Of a stretch of 33,585 nucleotides of DNA, positions 27,679 through 33,585 are shown in pieces; positions within the stretch are counted from its first letter, which is position 1, and every line of letters starts with the position of its first letter. Made by a program: the position numbers and the translations under genes. The stretch lies in contig CAZEXI010000021.1 of NCBI GenBank assembly GCA_964516805.1, positions 1 to 33,585 on the forward strand, given 5' to 3'. This stretch comes from CAYSTL01 sp964516805. GTDB lineage: Archaea > Thermoplasmatota > Thermoplasmata > Halarchaeoplasmatales > Halarchaeoplasmataceae. Below the pieces are notes generated by a model, which was not told the DNA's origin, did not search any database, and saw only the letters and a list, made by a program, of their open reading frames with translations.

Positions 27679-30600
27679 TTATGAACTATAATCCCTGTAA
27701 TAAAGGTATATTAAAGTAAAGGATATACTGATAATTAATAGAGGAAAAGCGAAACCAGGGGCATCTTTATCTTTCTTTTCTACCTTTATTGTTTTAGTAA
27801 TTTCATCAGTATTTCCTGCTCCGTCTTCTACAATCAATGTAACTTTATAAGTACCAGTTTCATCGAATTTATGAGTTACTTTTTCTCCTTGAGTAGTTTT
27901 CCCTTCTCCAAAGTTCCATTGATAACTAACTAGATTTCCATTATCAGTGGAGTTTGTAGCATCAAATACAAATTCCTTCCTAGATTTTTTAACCTTTTTA
28001 ATATAAGCTTCAGGTGTTTCTATATCTATTACTTTTATGTTTATAGTTTCTTGTGCTGAATTATTTCCACAATCAATAACAGTTAATTTAACTTTATAAA
28101 TACCAGTTTCGTTAAACGAATATTTTCTTGTTTTTTGTTCATATGATTTATCTTTAACTTCCCAAATATATCTCTTTATTTTCCCATTATCCTCGATTTT
28201 ATTTGCCTGTAGAGTAATATTTTCATTGATATTTACGGTTATATTTTCATGTAGGTTTATCTTGGGAGATGTTAAATCATTTACATCGATTTTAACACTA
28301 CAGTTATCTTTATTATTATTAAAATCGATCACTCTTAGGATTATTTTATATTCTCCTGCTTGATCGTATGAATAAGTTATATTTTCTCCAGAAAGAATTT
28401 TATTTTCTATAATCCATTCGTAAGATTTTATTCCATAGTTATCGTTTGACTTACCAGCATTTAATGTAAAATTTTCTCCGATATCTACTGATAAATTGTC
28501 TTTACTTACTGCATTTGGTGAAGTTGTATCTTTTACATTTATATTGAAAGAACGTGAGTTATAATTATTACTGGAATCAGAGATATTGATTTTAATATTT
28601 TTTTCTCCAGGATCTTCGAATGTATGCTCAATTAATGTTCCATATTTTTTTACTCCATCGATATTCCAAACTATGTTTTTAATTTCATGGTTATCGTAAG
28701 AGCTGGATGCATTGAAGGTAGTCAAAGTGTCTTCGGATATAGTCTCATTATAATCAATATTAATTACTGGTTTGGTAATATCTTTTACATTTATATTGAA
28801 AGAACGTGAGTTATAATTATTACTGAAATCAGAGATATTGATATTGATATTTTTTTCTCCAGGATCTTCGAATGTATGCTCAATTAACGCTCCGTATTTT
28901 TTTACTCCATCGATATTCCAAACTATGTTTTTAATATCATGGTTATCGTAAGAGCTGGATGCATTGAAAGTAGTCAAAGTGTCTTCGGGTATGGTCTTAT
29001 TATAGTCAATAATTATCACAGGTTGTGTGGTATCTTTGACGGTAATATTAATTATATCTTTATCCTGATTATTACTTATATCTGTAACCTTTAAGACCAC
29101 TTTATAACTCCCAGGTGAAGAAAATGTATAATTAATATTAACCCCATTCAAAATTTTGTCCTCAATAATCCAGGTATAACTTAAAATTTCAGCGTTATCT
29201 TTAGAAGATGATCCATCAAAATGAACCTTAGTATCCTCTTTCACTATTCTATCTTTCCCTGCAGAGGCATTAGGTTTAATTTCGTCAACAACTGATATGT
29301 TTATTCTATCTTTATCTTTATTTCCAGCAGCATCTTTTACTGTTAATTCTGCATAATGATATCCTAATTCGCTTAATTTAAAGGTTATAGTACTACCATA
29401 AAACTTATCACCATCTACAAACCAGGTATAGTTTACAATACCTACATTATCGACAGAACCTTTACCAGAAAGATGTACAATTTCAGAGGCATTAACAGTA
29501 ATATCTTCACCAGCATCTGCATTAGGTGTTCTTGTATCTTCAACAGGTATTTGACTTATATTTAAAGATCTCCAGTTGCCGTTTGTATCTTTAGAAGATA
29601 ATTCATATGTTAAAGAAGTAGAATCTTTGTTTATATGAACATCTCGTTCATAAGTATCATCACCTACTACACTCATAGTTAAATTGCTAAAATTACTTTT
29701 ATGAGTAGAATAATTTACATATACTTTATCTAATTTTATATTATCTGAAGCAGTTGCTTTGAATGTAAAATTGGTACCAGGTATAGCCTGTTTTTTTGTT
29801 TTGTCCCTTAGTTCAGGAGGGTCGTTGTCTATAATGTCAATTGAATATATCTTGCTTTTGTTAATGTTATTAAAAGTATCAGATGCTATAAATTGATAAT
29901 CTAAACCTTTGTATCTTAAAGGTAAATTTATATTCTTATTCCATTCATTTCCCATGATGATTTTTTCCATCGAGGCTGTATTAGAGATTGAATCTCCGTA
30001 CCAATATTTGATTTTAACATATTTTACAAGGTCAGCATTATCAGTGACCCTTGCATTAAAAGTAAAATTATCTCCAGTTGTTGGATTTCCATTTGTTAAA
30101 TCAGTAATCTTAGGTTTAATTTGATCAGGTAAAACAGTTAAAGTTGAAACTGCGAAAACATTAGGATTATCTTCTACTCTAACTATGACACCCACAGAAG
30201 AGAAATCTTGATTCGTAGGTGTGTTATCCGGTGCTAATGGCACTGTTATGCTGGTATTATAATAACCACTACTGTTTGTTTTTACAGACCATGATTTCTT
30301 ATCTGAACTAGATGGAATCGTCACCGTAAGGTTGGTGTCACTGTATTTACTAAAGACTCCAGATATAACTGTTTCATTGCCGATCTTTTGTACATTTGGA
30401 GTGATATTACAGGTATTATCTGTATTATTTTTATGATGCCCACTTAATTTTCTTATCCAAAATATGTCAGAGTCTCCACTAGTCAGGTCAGCAGTTTGCT
30501 TAACATAAGATCCTATAGTTTCATTGTACCAATTTTGTATGTGATTGTTATCATTACTTTTGTTGTATTTTACATTGTTATCTACATGATAAGTACTATA

Positions 30601-31326
30601 ATTACCATAAGGTACTTCTACCTGTTTTAAGGATGGTCCTACACTGTTAGTCTGATTGATTTTAGAATAGTTGTGAACTGAATCACTATCGGAATAAGCA
30701 CCACCCATTGCTGTATATTTATAATCTCCACTAGTTTCCAATGTAGTATTTCCCCAAAATGTTTCATTAGTATTCATTGGAAAATCATATGTTTCAACCA
30801 CTTTATGGTAATACCTAGTTGAGTTCACAACAGCATCGAAATCTACCCATCCGGTGAAATTTCTAATATATATCTCACCATACATGTCTCTGTGTTGATA
30901 ATCAACGATCATACCTTGATCGCTAACTCTACATAGCATATATCCGCTGATATCTCCTCCATTTATTTGGAGGTCATATCCATCCATTATACCGTATCCA
31001 CCACTTATGTTACCGTCAAGTGTAAGATTGTAAGAATAATATTTTGATCCATTATAATTGTGATAGCCTATTTCACTGACCTCATAGGTGATAGATTCAT
31101 TCAATCTAATGTAATTTTTAGCGGTATAGTTGATCCATATCTTTTGCTCATACGTCCAATTAGTGTCGATATTCCAATTTGTAATATCGGTATTATTTTG
31201 TTTATTTACTTTCTGATTGTGTAAATCTGTATTCATATCCTGAGGGGAAGCAAAACTAACAAACGCTCCAAAAATCGTTAATATAATTAATATGCTTAAA
31301 AATTTATTGATAGTTTTGTCTATCAT
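27679..31326 (-). CDS. Secreted, membrane-anchored PKD-repeat protein
   Basis: 1215 residues. Signal peptide at about 8-27. About 35-345 is a Tyr- and Asn-rich beta domain with many sequons that I cannot assign. About 345-595 contains three Ig-like units (FNARVTDNADLVKYVKIKY, FKATASDNIKLDKVYVNY). About 596-1183 holds seven PKD repeats, opening with TPNADAGEDITV; the third and fourth are nearly identical (see the repeat entry). A helix at about 1190-1208 and a very short basic end (YYRDYSS) anchor it. The final PKD repeat (YQWNFGEGKT, HKFDETGTYKVTL) resembles the last one of the protein at 3-8285 (YEWNLGNGET), so the two share ancestry at their C-terminal ends. It lacks that protein's calcium loops and acidic tail. 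Surface adhesion or scaffold role is inferred. Confidence 0.9.
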   Translation of the reverse strand: MIDKTINKFLSILIILTIFGAFVSFASPQDMNTDLHNQKVNKQNNTDITNWNIDTNWTYEQKIWINYTAKNYIRLNESITYEVSEIGYHNYNGSKYYSYNLTLDGNISGGYGIMDGYDLQINGGDISGYMLCRVSDQGMIVDYQHRDMYGEIYIRNFTGWVDFDAVVNSTRYYHKVVETYDFPMNTNETFWGNTTLETSGDYKYTAMGGAYSDSDSVHNYSKINQTNSVGPSLKQVEVPYGNYSTYHVDNNVKYNKSNDNNHIQNWYNETIGSYVKQTADLTSGDSDIFWIRKLSGHHKNNTDNTCNITPNVQKIGNETVISGVFSKYSDTNLTVTIPSSSDKKSWSVKTNSSGYYNTSITVPLAPDNTPTNQDFSSVGVIVRVEDNPNVFAVSTLTVLPDQIKPKITDLTNGNPTTGDNFTFNARVTDNADLVKYVKIKYWYGDSISNTASMEKIIMGNEWNKNINLPLRYKGLDYQFIASDTFNNINKSKIYSIDIIDNDPPELRDKTKKQAIPGTNFTFKATASDNIKLDKVYVNYSTHKSNFSNLTMSVVGDDTYERDVHINKDSTSLTYELSSKDTNGNWRSLNISQIPVEDTRTPNADAGEDITVNASEIVHLSGKGSVDNVGIVNYTWFVDGDKFYGSTITFKLSELGYHYAELTVKDAAGNKDKDRINISVVDEIKPNASAGKDRIVKEDTKVHFDGSSSKDNAEILSYTWIIEDKILNGVNINYTFSSPGSYKVVLKVTDISNNQDKDIINITVKDTTQPVIIIDYNKTIPEDTLTTFNASSSYDNHDIKNIVWNIDGVKKYGALIEHTFEDPGEKNININISDFSNNYNSRSFNINVKDITKPVINIDYNETISEDTLTTFNASSSYDNHEIKNIVWNIDGVKKYGTLIEHTFEDPGEKNIKINISDSSNNYNSRSFNINVKDTTSPNAVSKDNLSVDIGENFTLNAGKSNDNYGIKSYEWIIENKILSGENITYSYDQAGEYKIILRVIDFNNNKDNCSVKIDVNDLTSPKINLHENITVNINENITLQANKIEDNGKIKRYIWEVKDKSYEQKTRKYSFNETGIYKVKLTVIDCGNNSAQETINIKVIDIETPEAYIKKVKKSRKEFVFDATNSTDNGNLVSYQWNFGEGKTTQGEKVTHKFDETGTYKVTLIVEDGAGNTDEITKTIKVEKKDKDAPGFAFPLLIISISFTLIYLYYRDYSS
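28528..29031 (-). repeat. Two 252-base direct tandem repeats coding two PKD units
   Basis: Units 28528-28779 and 28780-29031 are each 252 bases (84 codons) and differ at only a modest number of scattered positions. The other PKD units of the same gene are far more diverged, so this is a recent in-frame duplication or conversion. Confidence 0.9.
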
Positions 31327-31348
31327 ATTTTAATTTAATAGAGAATCG

Positions 31349-31360
31349 CATTTAAATATT
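31349..31360 (-). promoter_or_regulatory. TATA box of the PKD surface gene
   Basis: AATATTTAAATG on the minus strand is centred about 28 bases before the ATG at 31326, fitting a leaderless transcript. Confidence 0.55.
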
Positions 31361-31850
31361 GGGTAATATTATGATTATTATGTATTTAAATTTAAGTATT
31401 AATTTAGTATATTGTAATATATGTAAGAAATATATATTTCAAATAGTTTGATTTTTATTTGAAAGGCTAAGTAACTGCATATATGATAAGAGATTAATGC
31501 AAAATTAAATAAAAGAATAAAAATAGATATTATGAGGTCATATTTGCTAAAGAATAGATAAATTTTTAGATACGACCAATTACGATTGGTAATGGTAAAC
31601 AAATTTGATTGATAGCAGTATTACTAATATTTTAAGAATATATTAACCTCTTAATTCATAATAAATTTCAATGATATTATTATCATATTCAACTTCTGAA
31701 TAATGTAAACTGACTTTAATTAGAATAATCATGACTAGTATAATGGTGATTATAGTTTTAAAAAACTTATTTTAAGTCTATATTATGTGATAATTCCTAA
31801 AATGCATTATCTTTTTCAACGATCAAAAAAAATTAATCTTCTCAGACAAA
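31361..31850. other. AT-rich intergenic region without a recognisable gene
   Basis: About 490 bases of very AT-rich DNA between divergently placed genes. I see no tRNA, C/D guide, array or convincing coding sequence. A 67-codon minus-strand frame at 31399-31602 is Ile/Tyr/Phe/Leu-rich in the way random AT-rich DNA is, and was not accepted. Confidence 0.6.
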
Positions 31851-31851
31851 A

Positions 31852-31862
31852 ATATTTTTAAC
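31852..31862 (+). promoter_or_regulatory. TATA box of the Trm112-like gene
   Basis: AATATTTTTAA is centred about 28 bases before the ATG at 31885; the transcript would start at or within a few bases of the start codon. Confidence 0.55.
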
Positions 31863-31884
31863 ACCTCAATATATACAGTAAAAT

Positions 31885-32055
31885 ATGCGAAGGAGTTTGT
31901 TAGACATTCTCAGGTGCCCTGAATGCAAGGGTGAATTGGAACTGGATGTTGAGGAAGAAGATGAAGAAATAGAAAAAGGTACTTTGTACTGTGAAAAGTG
32001 CGATGTGAAGTATCCTATAGAAGATGGGATACCTAATATGCTTCCTCAGGACTGA
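31885..32055 (+). CDS. Trm112-like zinc-ribbon protein
   Basis: 56 residues. It opens with LLDILRCPECKGELEL and ends YPIEDGIPNMLP, the pattern of the Trm112/YcaR family. Four cysteines (C11, C14, C36, C39) form the zinc site. In eukaryotes and archaea Trm112 binds and activates SAM-dependent methyltransferases acting on tRNA, rRNA and release factors. The length is normal for an archaeal member. It is preceded by a leaderless promoter and its 3' end overlaps that of the convergent tsr3 gene by ten bases. Many methyltransferases could be its partner, none of which lies in this window. Confidence 0.88.
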   Translation: MRRSLLDILRCPECKGELELDVEEEDEEIEKGTLYCEKCDVKYPIEDGIPNMLPQD

Positions 32056-32546
32056 ATGTATTCTTTCTGTATTTCGACCACTTCAGCACTATCTTCCGCA
32101 TTTCTGTATTCTTCGAGAGGTTCTTCGTTCATCGTGAAGAAATGTTCTCCCCAATTAAATTTTGAAAGCACTTCTTTTGCCTGATCGACTTCATCTAAAA
32201 TATATAGAGCTCCGGCTATAGCTTCTGCCGTAGTCAGCTGGAACGGCTTTCCATAATTGACTGGATTGACAGCTACAAGATATGGCAGTGCTCTACCATT
32301 ATCGAACTCAGGTATCTTGTCTTCCGCTTCTGTCCAGGTACAATCTATGGCTCTAACACCACCTTCTTTAGCGAGTGGAATATCCTCTGGAGAGATGGCT
32401 TTCTCAGCTAAGGGAGTCAGATACACCCCACCATTACCTAACTCGTACTTATCTCTCAGTCGTTCGGCCATATTTTTATCCAACAATTTTCTAGCAGTAC
32501 ACTTTCTTGGATCACATTCACGATAGTCGTAGATGTACAATTCCAT
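32046..32546 (-). CDS. tsr3: Tsr3/DUF367 rRNA aminocarboxypropyltransferase
   Basis: 166 residues, the full length of an archaeal Tsr3. N-terminal YDYRECDPRKCTARKL matches the family's opening, followed by AIDCTWTEAE and the SAM-binding-region signature LPYLVAVNPVNYGKPF with TTAEAIAGALYI, then FNWGEHFFTMNEEPLEEYR. The yeast enzyme transfers the 3-amino-3-carboxypropyl group of SAM to a hypermodified uridine-derived base of small-subunit rRNA near the P site (18S 1191). The archaeal homologue is expected to act on the equivalent 16S base. The domain is a SPOUT-like knot acting in the cytoplasm. It lies between the Trm112-like gene and a C/D guide RNA, both also tied to RNA modification. Confidence 0.93.
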   Translation of the reverse strand: MELYIYDYRECDPRKCTARKLLDKNMAERLRDKYELGNGGVYLTPLAEKAISPEDIPLAKEGGVRAIDCTWTEAEDKIPEFDNGRALPYLVAVNPVNYGKPFQLTTAEAIAGALYILDEVDQAKEVLSKFNWGEHFFTMNEEPLEEYRNAEDSAEVVEIQKEYIQS

Positions 32547-32562
32547 ACTCAGTAATTTGAGA

Positions 32563-32574
32563 AATATTTAATAA
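32563..32574 (-). promoter_or_regulatory. TATA box of tsr3
   Basis: Minus-strand sequence TTTATTAAATATTT is centred about 24 bases before the ATG at 32546, as at other leaderless genes in this window. Confidence 0.5.
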
Positions 32575-32603
32575 ATCATTCGAAAGAATACTATTTCATC
32601 CAT

Positions 32604-32616
32604 GGAAAAATATATC
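32604..32616 (+). promoter_or_regulatory. BRE and TATA box for the C/D sRNA
   Basis: GGAAA followed by AATATATC is centred near 32612, 26 bases before the first base of the terminal stem of the C/D sRNA at 32638. The spacing is what an archaeal promoter for this RNA would show. Confidence 0.6.
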
Positions 32617-32637
32617 AACATCATATGTTATCTTCAA

Positions 32638-32700
32638 TATACCCGATGATGATGAATCCATAGCTGACAGATGATGAGTGATGGGCAGTCTGAGGGTATA
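32638..32700 (+). ncRNA. Box C/D guide sRNA
   Basis: All elements are present in order. A 7-base 5' stem strand TATACCC (32638-32644); box C ATGATGA (32646-32652); an 11-base guide (32653-32663); box D' CTGA (32664-32667); a 3-base spacer; box C' ATGATGA (32671-32677); a 12-base guide (32678-32689); box D CTGA (32690-32693); and the 3' stem strand GGGTATA (32694-32700), the exact complement of the first. Guide and spacer lengths are typical of archaeal double-guide RNAs that bind L7Ae, Nop5 and fibrillarin for 2'-O-methylation. Its own TATA box lies at the right distance. The D-guide fits the 16S decoding-centre segment with one mismatch and one G-U pair; I could not name a target for the D' guide. 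Confidence 0.9.
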
Positions 32701-32717
32701 ACTTTCACGATGATAAT

Positions 32718-33203
32718 ATGGTTACTGGCTTTGATTTGATCCATCATAACAAACCTTTACAGAAACACTGGATAAAACGTGTTGTAGCTTATATTATCGA
32801 TTTTATTCTATCTTCCATAGGACCTTTTGCTGTCTTTACAATAATCTCATTGGGACTCGGTGAGGCAGTATTCCTTTATTTCCCATTGGTAGCAGGTCTT
32901 GTCCAAGTGTTTTATTCCGCTATATTCGAAGCTGTTTTGGGCTATACTGTCGGTAAAAGGATTTTGGACCTTGAAGTAGAATCATTGAGACAGCAGCTTG
33001 ATTTTTCTAGGGCATTGATCAGAAATGTGACTAAAGTACACGGACTTCTAATAATTTTAGATTGGATAGCAGGTATGACCGTTGAAGGCGATCCAAGACA
33101 GAGGTATCTAGATAGGATAGCCAATACTACGGTTATCGGTGGTTCAGAACCAATTCATCTTCCACATTTTATCGAGGGAAGAAGTGATGATAGTGAAGGA
33201 TGA
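32718..33203 (+). CDS. RDD-family membrane protein
   Basis: 161 residues. KRVVAYIIDFILSSI (about 20-34), GYTVGKRILDLEV (about 75-87), the following RALIRN and the late DPRQRYLDRIANTTVI match the conserved blocks of RDD proteins. About three membrane helices lie at 22-45, 50-75 and 110-126. Roles proposed for RDD proteins include ion exchange and membrane-complex accessory functions; the sequence does not tell which. The charged, His- and Asp-containing C-terminus is predicted to be cytoplasmic. The start codon lies 17 bases after the C/D sRNA, so its promoter or leader overlaps that RNA (GGTATAAC at 32695-32702). Confidence 0.85.
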   Translation: MVTGFDLIHHNKPLQKHWIKRVVAYIIDFILSSIGPFAVFTIISLGLGEAVFLYFPLVAGLVQVFYSAIFEAVLGYTVGKRILDLEVESLRQQLDFSRALIRNVTKVHGLLIILDWIAGMTVEGDPRQRYLDRIANTTVIGGSEPIHLPHFIEGRSDDSEG

Positions 33204-33365
33204 TAATTAATGTTCTAAAAGAGTATAATGTTAAACAAGGCAGTTAGTACTAATAATCTATCTGTAAAAAATGATCTAACAGTTCTTTAGGATCTCAGTA
33301 AATTCTGATCTTATTTTTCTACTGAATTTTTATAATCGATTGTATCGTTATGCATTTATTCCCAA

Positions 33366-33375
33366 TATTTATATG
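33366..33375 (+). promoter_or_regulatory. TATA box before the terminal small gene
   Basis: ATTTATATGC is centred near 33371, predicting a transcript start around 33397, ten to twenty bases before either possible ATG. A (TTA)n run of about six copies (33377-33395) separates the box from the start. Confidence 0.5.
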
Positions 33376-33414
33376 CTTTATTATTATTATTATTATGGGT
33401 TAGTGATGGTGAAT

Positions 33415-33537
33415 ATGAGCAAAAAATATATGCAGATTTTGTGTATATTGATCTCTATTTTACTTACAGTGTCGGTAACAACCAATTTTTCTACTGCGGA
33501 TGACTCAAAGAACGAGAAAAAAGGGGGATATAAATGA
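33415..33537 (+). CDS. Small secreted or membrane peptide
   Basis: 40 residues from ATG 33415 (43 from ATG 33406). It consists of a basic start (MSKKYM), a hydrophobic stretch (ILCILISILLTVSVTT) and a short polar, lysine-rich end (DDSKNEKKGGYK), which looks like little more than a signal peptide or single membrane helix. Frame and promoter support it, and its stop overlaps the next start as ATGA, which is typical of coupled genes. I do not recognise it; it may be the first subunit of a surface or transport operon continuing beyond the window. Reading it from base 33340 would force translation through the TTA repeat and is unlikely. Confidence 0.6.
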   Translation: MSKKYMQILCILISILLTVSVTTNFSTADDSKNEKKGGYK

Positions 33538-33585
33538 AATGGGATAAAGAAATATCTGCAATATTATCTTTTTTCTTTATTTCAT
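33534..33585 (+). CDS. Start of a membrane or secreted protein, cut by window end
   Basis: ATG 33534 overlaps the previous stop as ATGA. The visible 17 residues (MKWDKEISAILSFFFIS) have a charged start and a growing hydrophobic stretch, like a signal peptide or first membrane helix. Nothing further can be said from this window. Confidence 0.55.
   Translation, partial: MKWDKEISAILSFFFIS

Noticed and set aside
31399..31602. 67-codon minus-strand reading frame in the AT-rich gap
   Set aside because: Composition is only that of AT-rich DNA (Ile, Tyr, Phe, Leu), with no recognisable family, no coupled neighbour and no convincing initiation signal.
33376..33396. TTA repeat read as a Tyr-run coding sequence upstream of the small terminal gene
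   Set aside because: The TATA box at 33366-33375 lies before it and the sensible starts are 33406 or 33415, so the repeat is probably leader or promoter-proximal DNA.
1..33585. tRNA or rRNA genes, transposases, integrases
   Set aside because: Reading the gaps showed no cloverleaf or rRNA sequence, and no protein had transposase or integrase motifs.

Overview
The window is archaeal DNA. It is AT-rich, and most genes have a TATA-like box about 24-30 bases before the first codon, which fits leaderless transcription. It carries a box C/D guide RNA, a Tsr3 (DUF367) rRNA-modification enzyme, a Trm112-like protein, a CDC48-type AAA+ ATPase and a UbiA prenyltransferase. Giant secreted proteins built from PKD, CARDB-like and Ig-like repeats, each held by one C-terminal membrane helix, would suit a Thermoplasmatota-type archaeon. 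That placement is inference; no rRNA gene is present to confirm it.

Layout. 1-10131 (+): the 3' part of a giant surface protein (five CARDB-like/jelly-roll modules, eight PKD repeats, a calcium-loop segment, a membrane helix and an acidic tail), then an anchored transglutaminase-like protein whose catalytic His appears to be Glu. 10128-11894 (-): a polytopic membrane protein that looks like a UbiA relative with eroded metal motifs. 11895-12217: divergent promoters and a possible gene remnant. 12218-25131 (+): a compact four-gene array, namely a membrane VWA protein, a polytopic protein with a secreted N-terminal region and a cytoplasmic tandem AAA+ module, a small four-helix membrane protein, and a 2396-residue VWA/Ig-repeat surface protein with a helix-hairpin-helix-like cytoplasmic tail. 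25207-31326: a UbiA prenyltransferase (+) converging on a radical SAM protein (-), with another PKD surface protein upstream of the latter. 31327-31884: AT-rich, no gene seen. 31885-33203: Trm112-like, Tsr3, a box C/D sRNA and an RDD membrane protein. 33204-33585: the start of another small secreted or membrane gene pair.

How the genes may work together. The four-gene array is the best candidate for an undescribed system: two MIDAS-type VWA ectodomains, a membrane AAA+ machine whose first ATPase domain looks active and whose second looks dead, and a giant adhesin-like protein with a cytoplasmic tail that the AAA+ module could engage. I propose ATP-driven assembly, gating or turnover of a surface adhesion complex; this is inference from domains and gene order. 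The UbiA and radical SAM genes may serve lipid or quinone chemistry. The Trm112-like, Tsr3 and C/D sRNA genes form a small cluster for RNA modification, and one guide of the sRNA nearly matches the 16S decoding centre.
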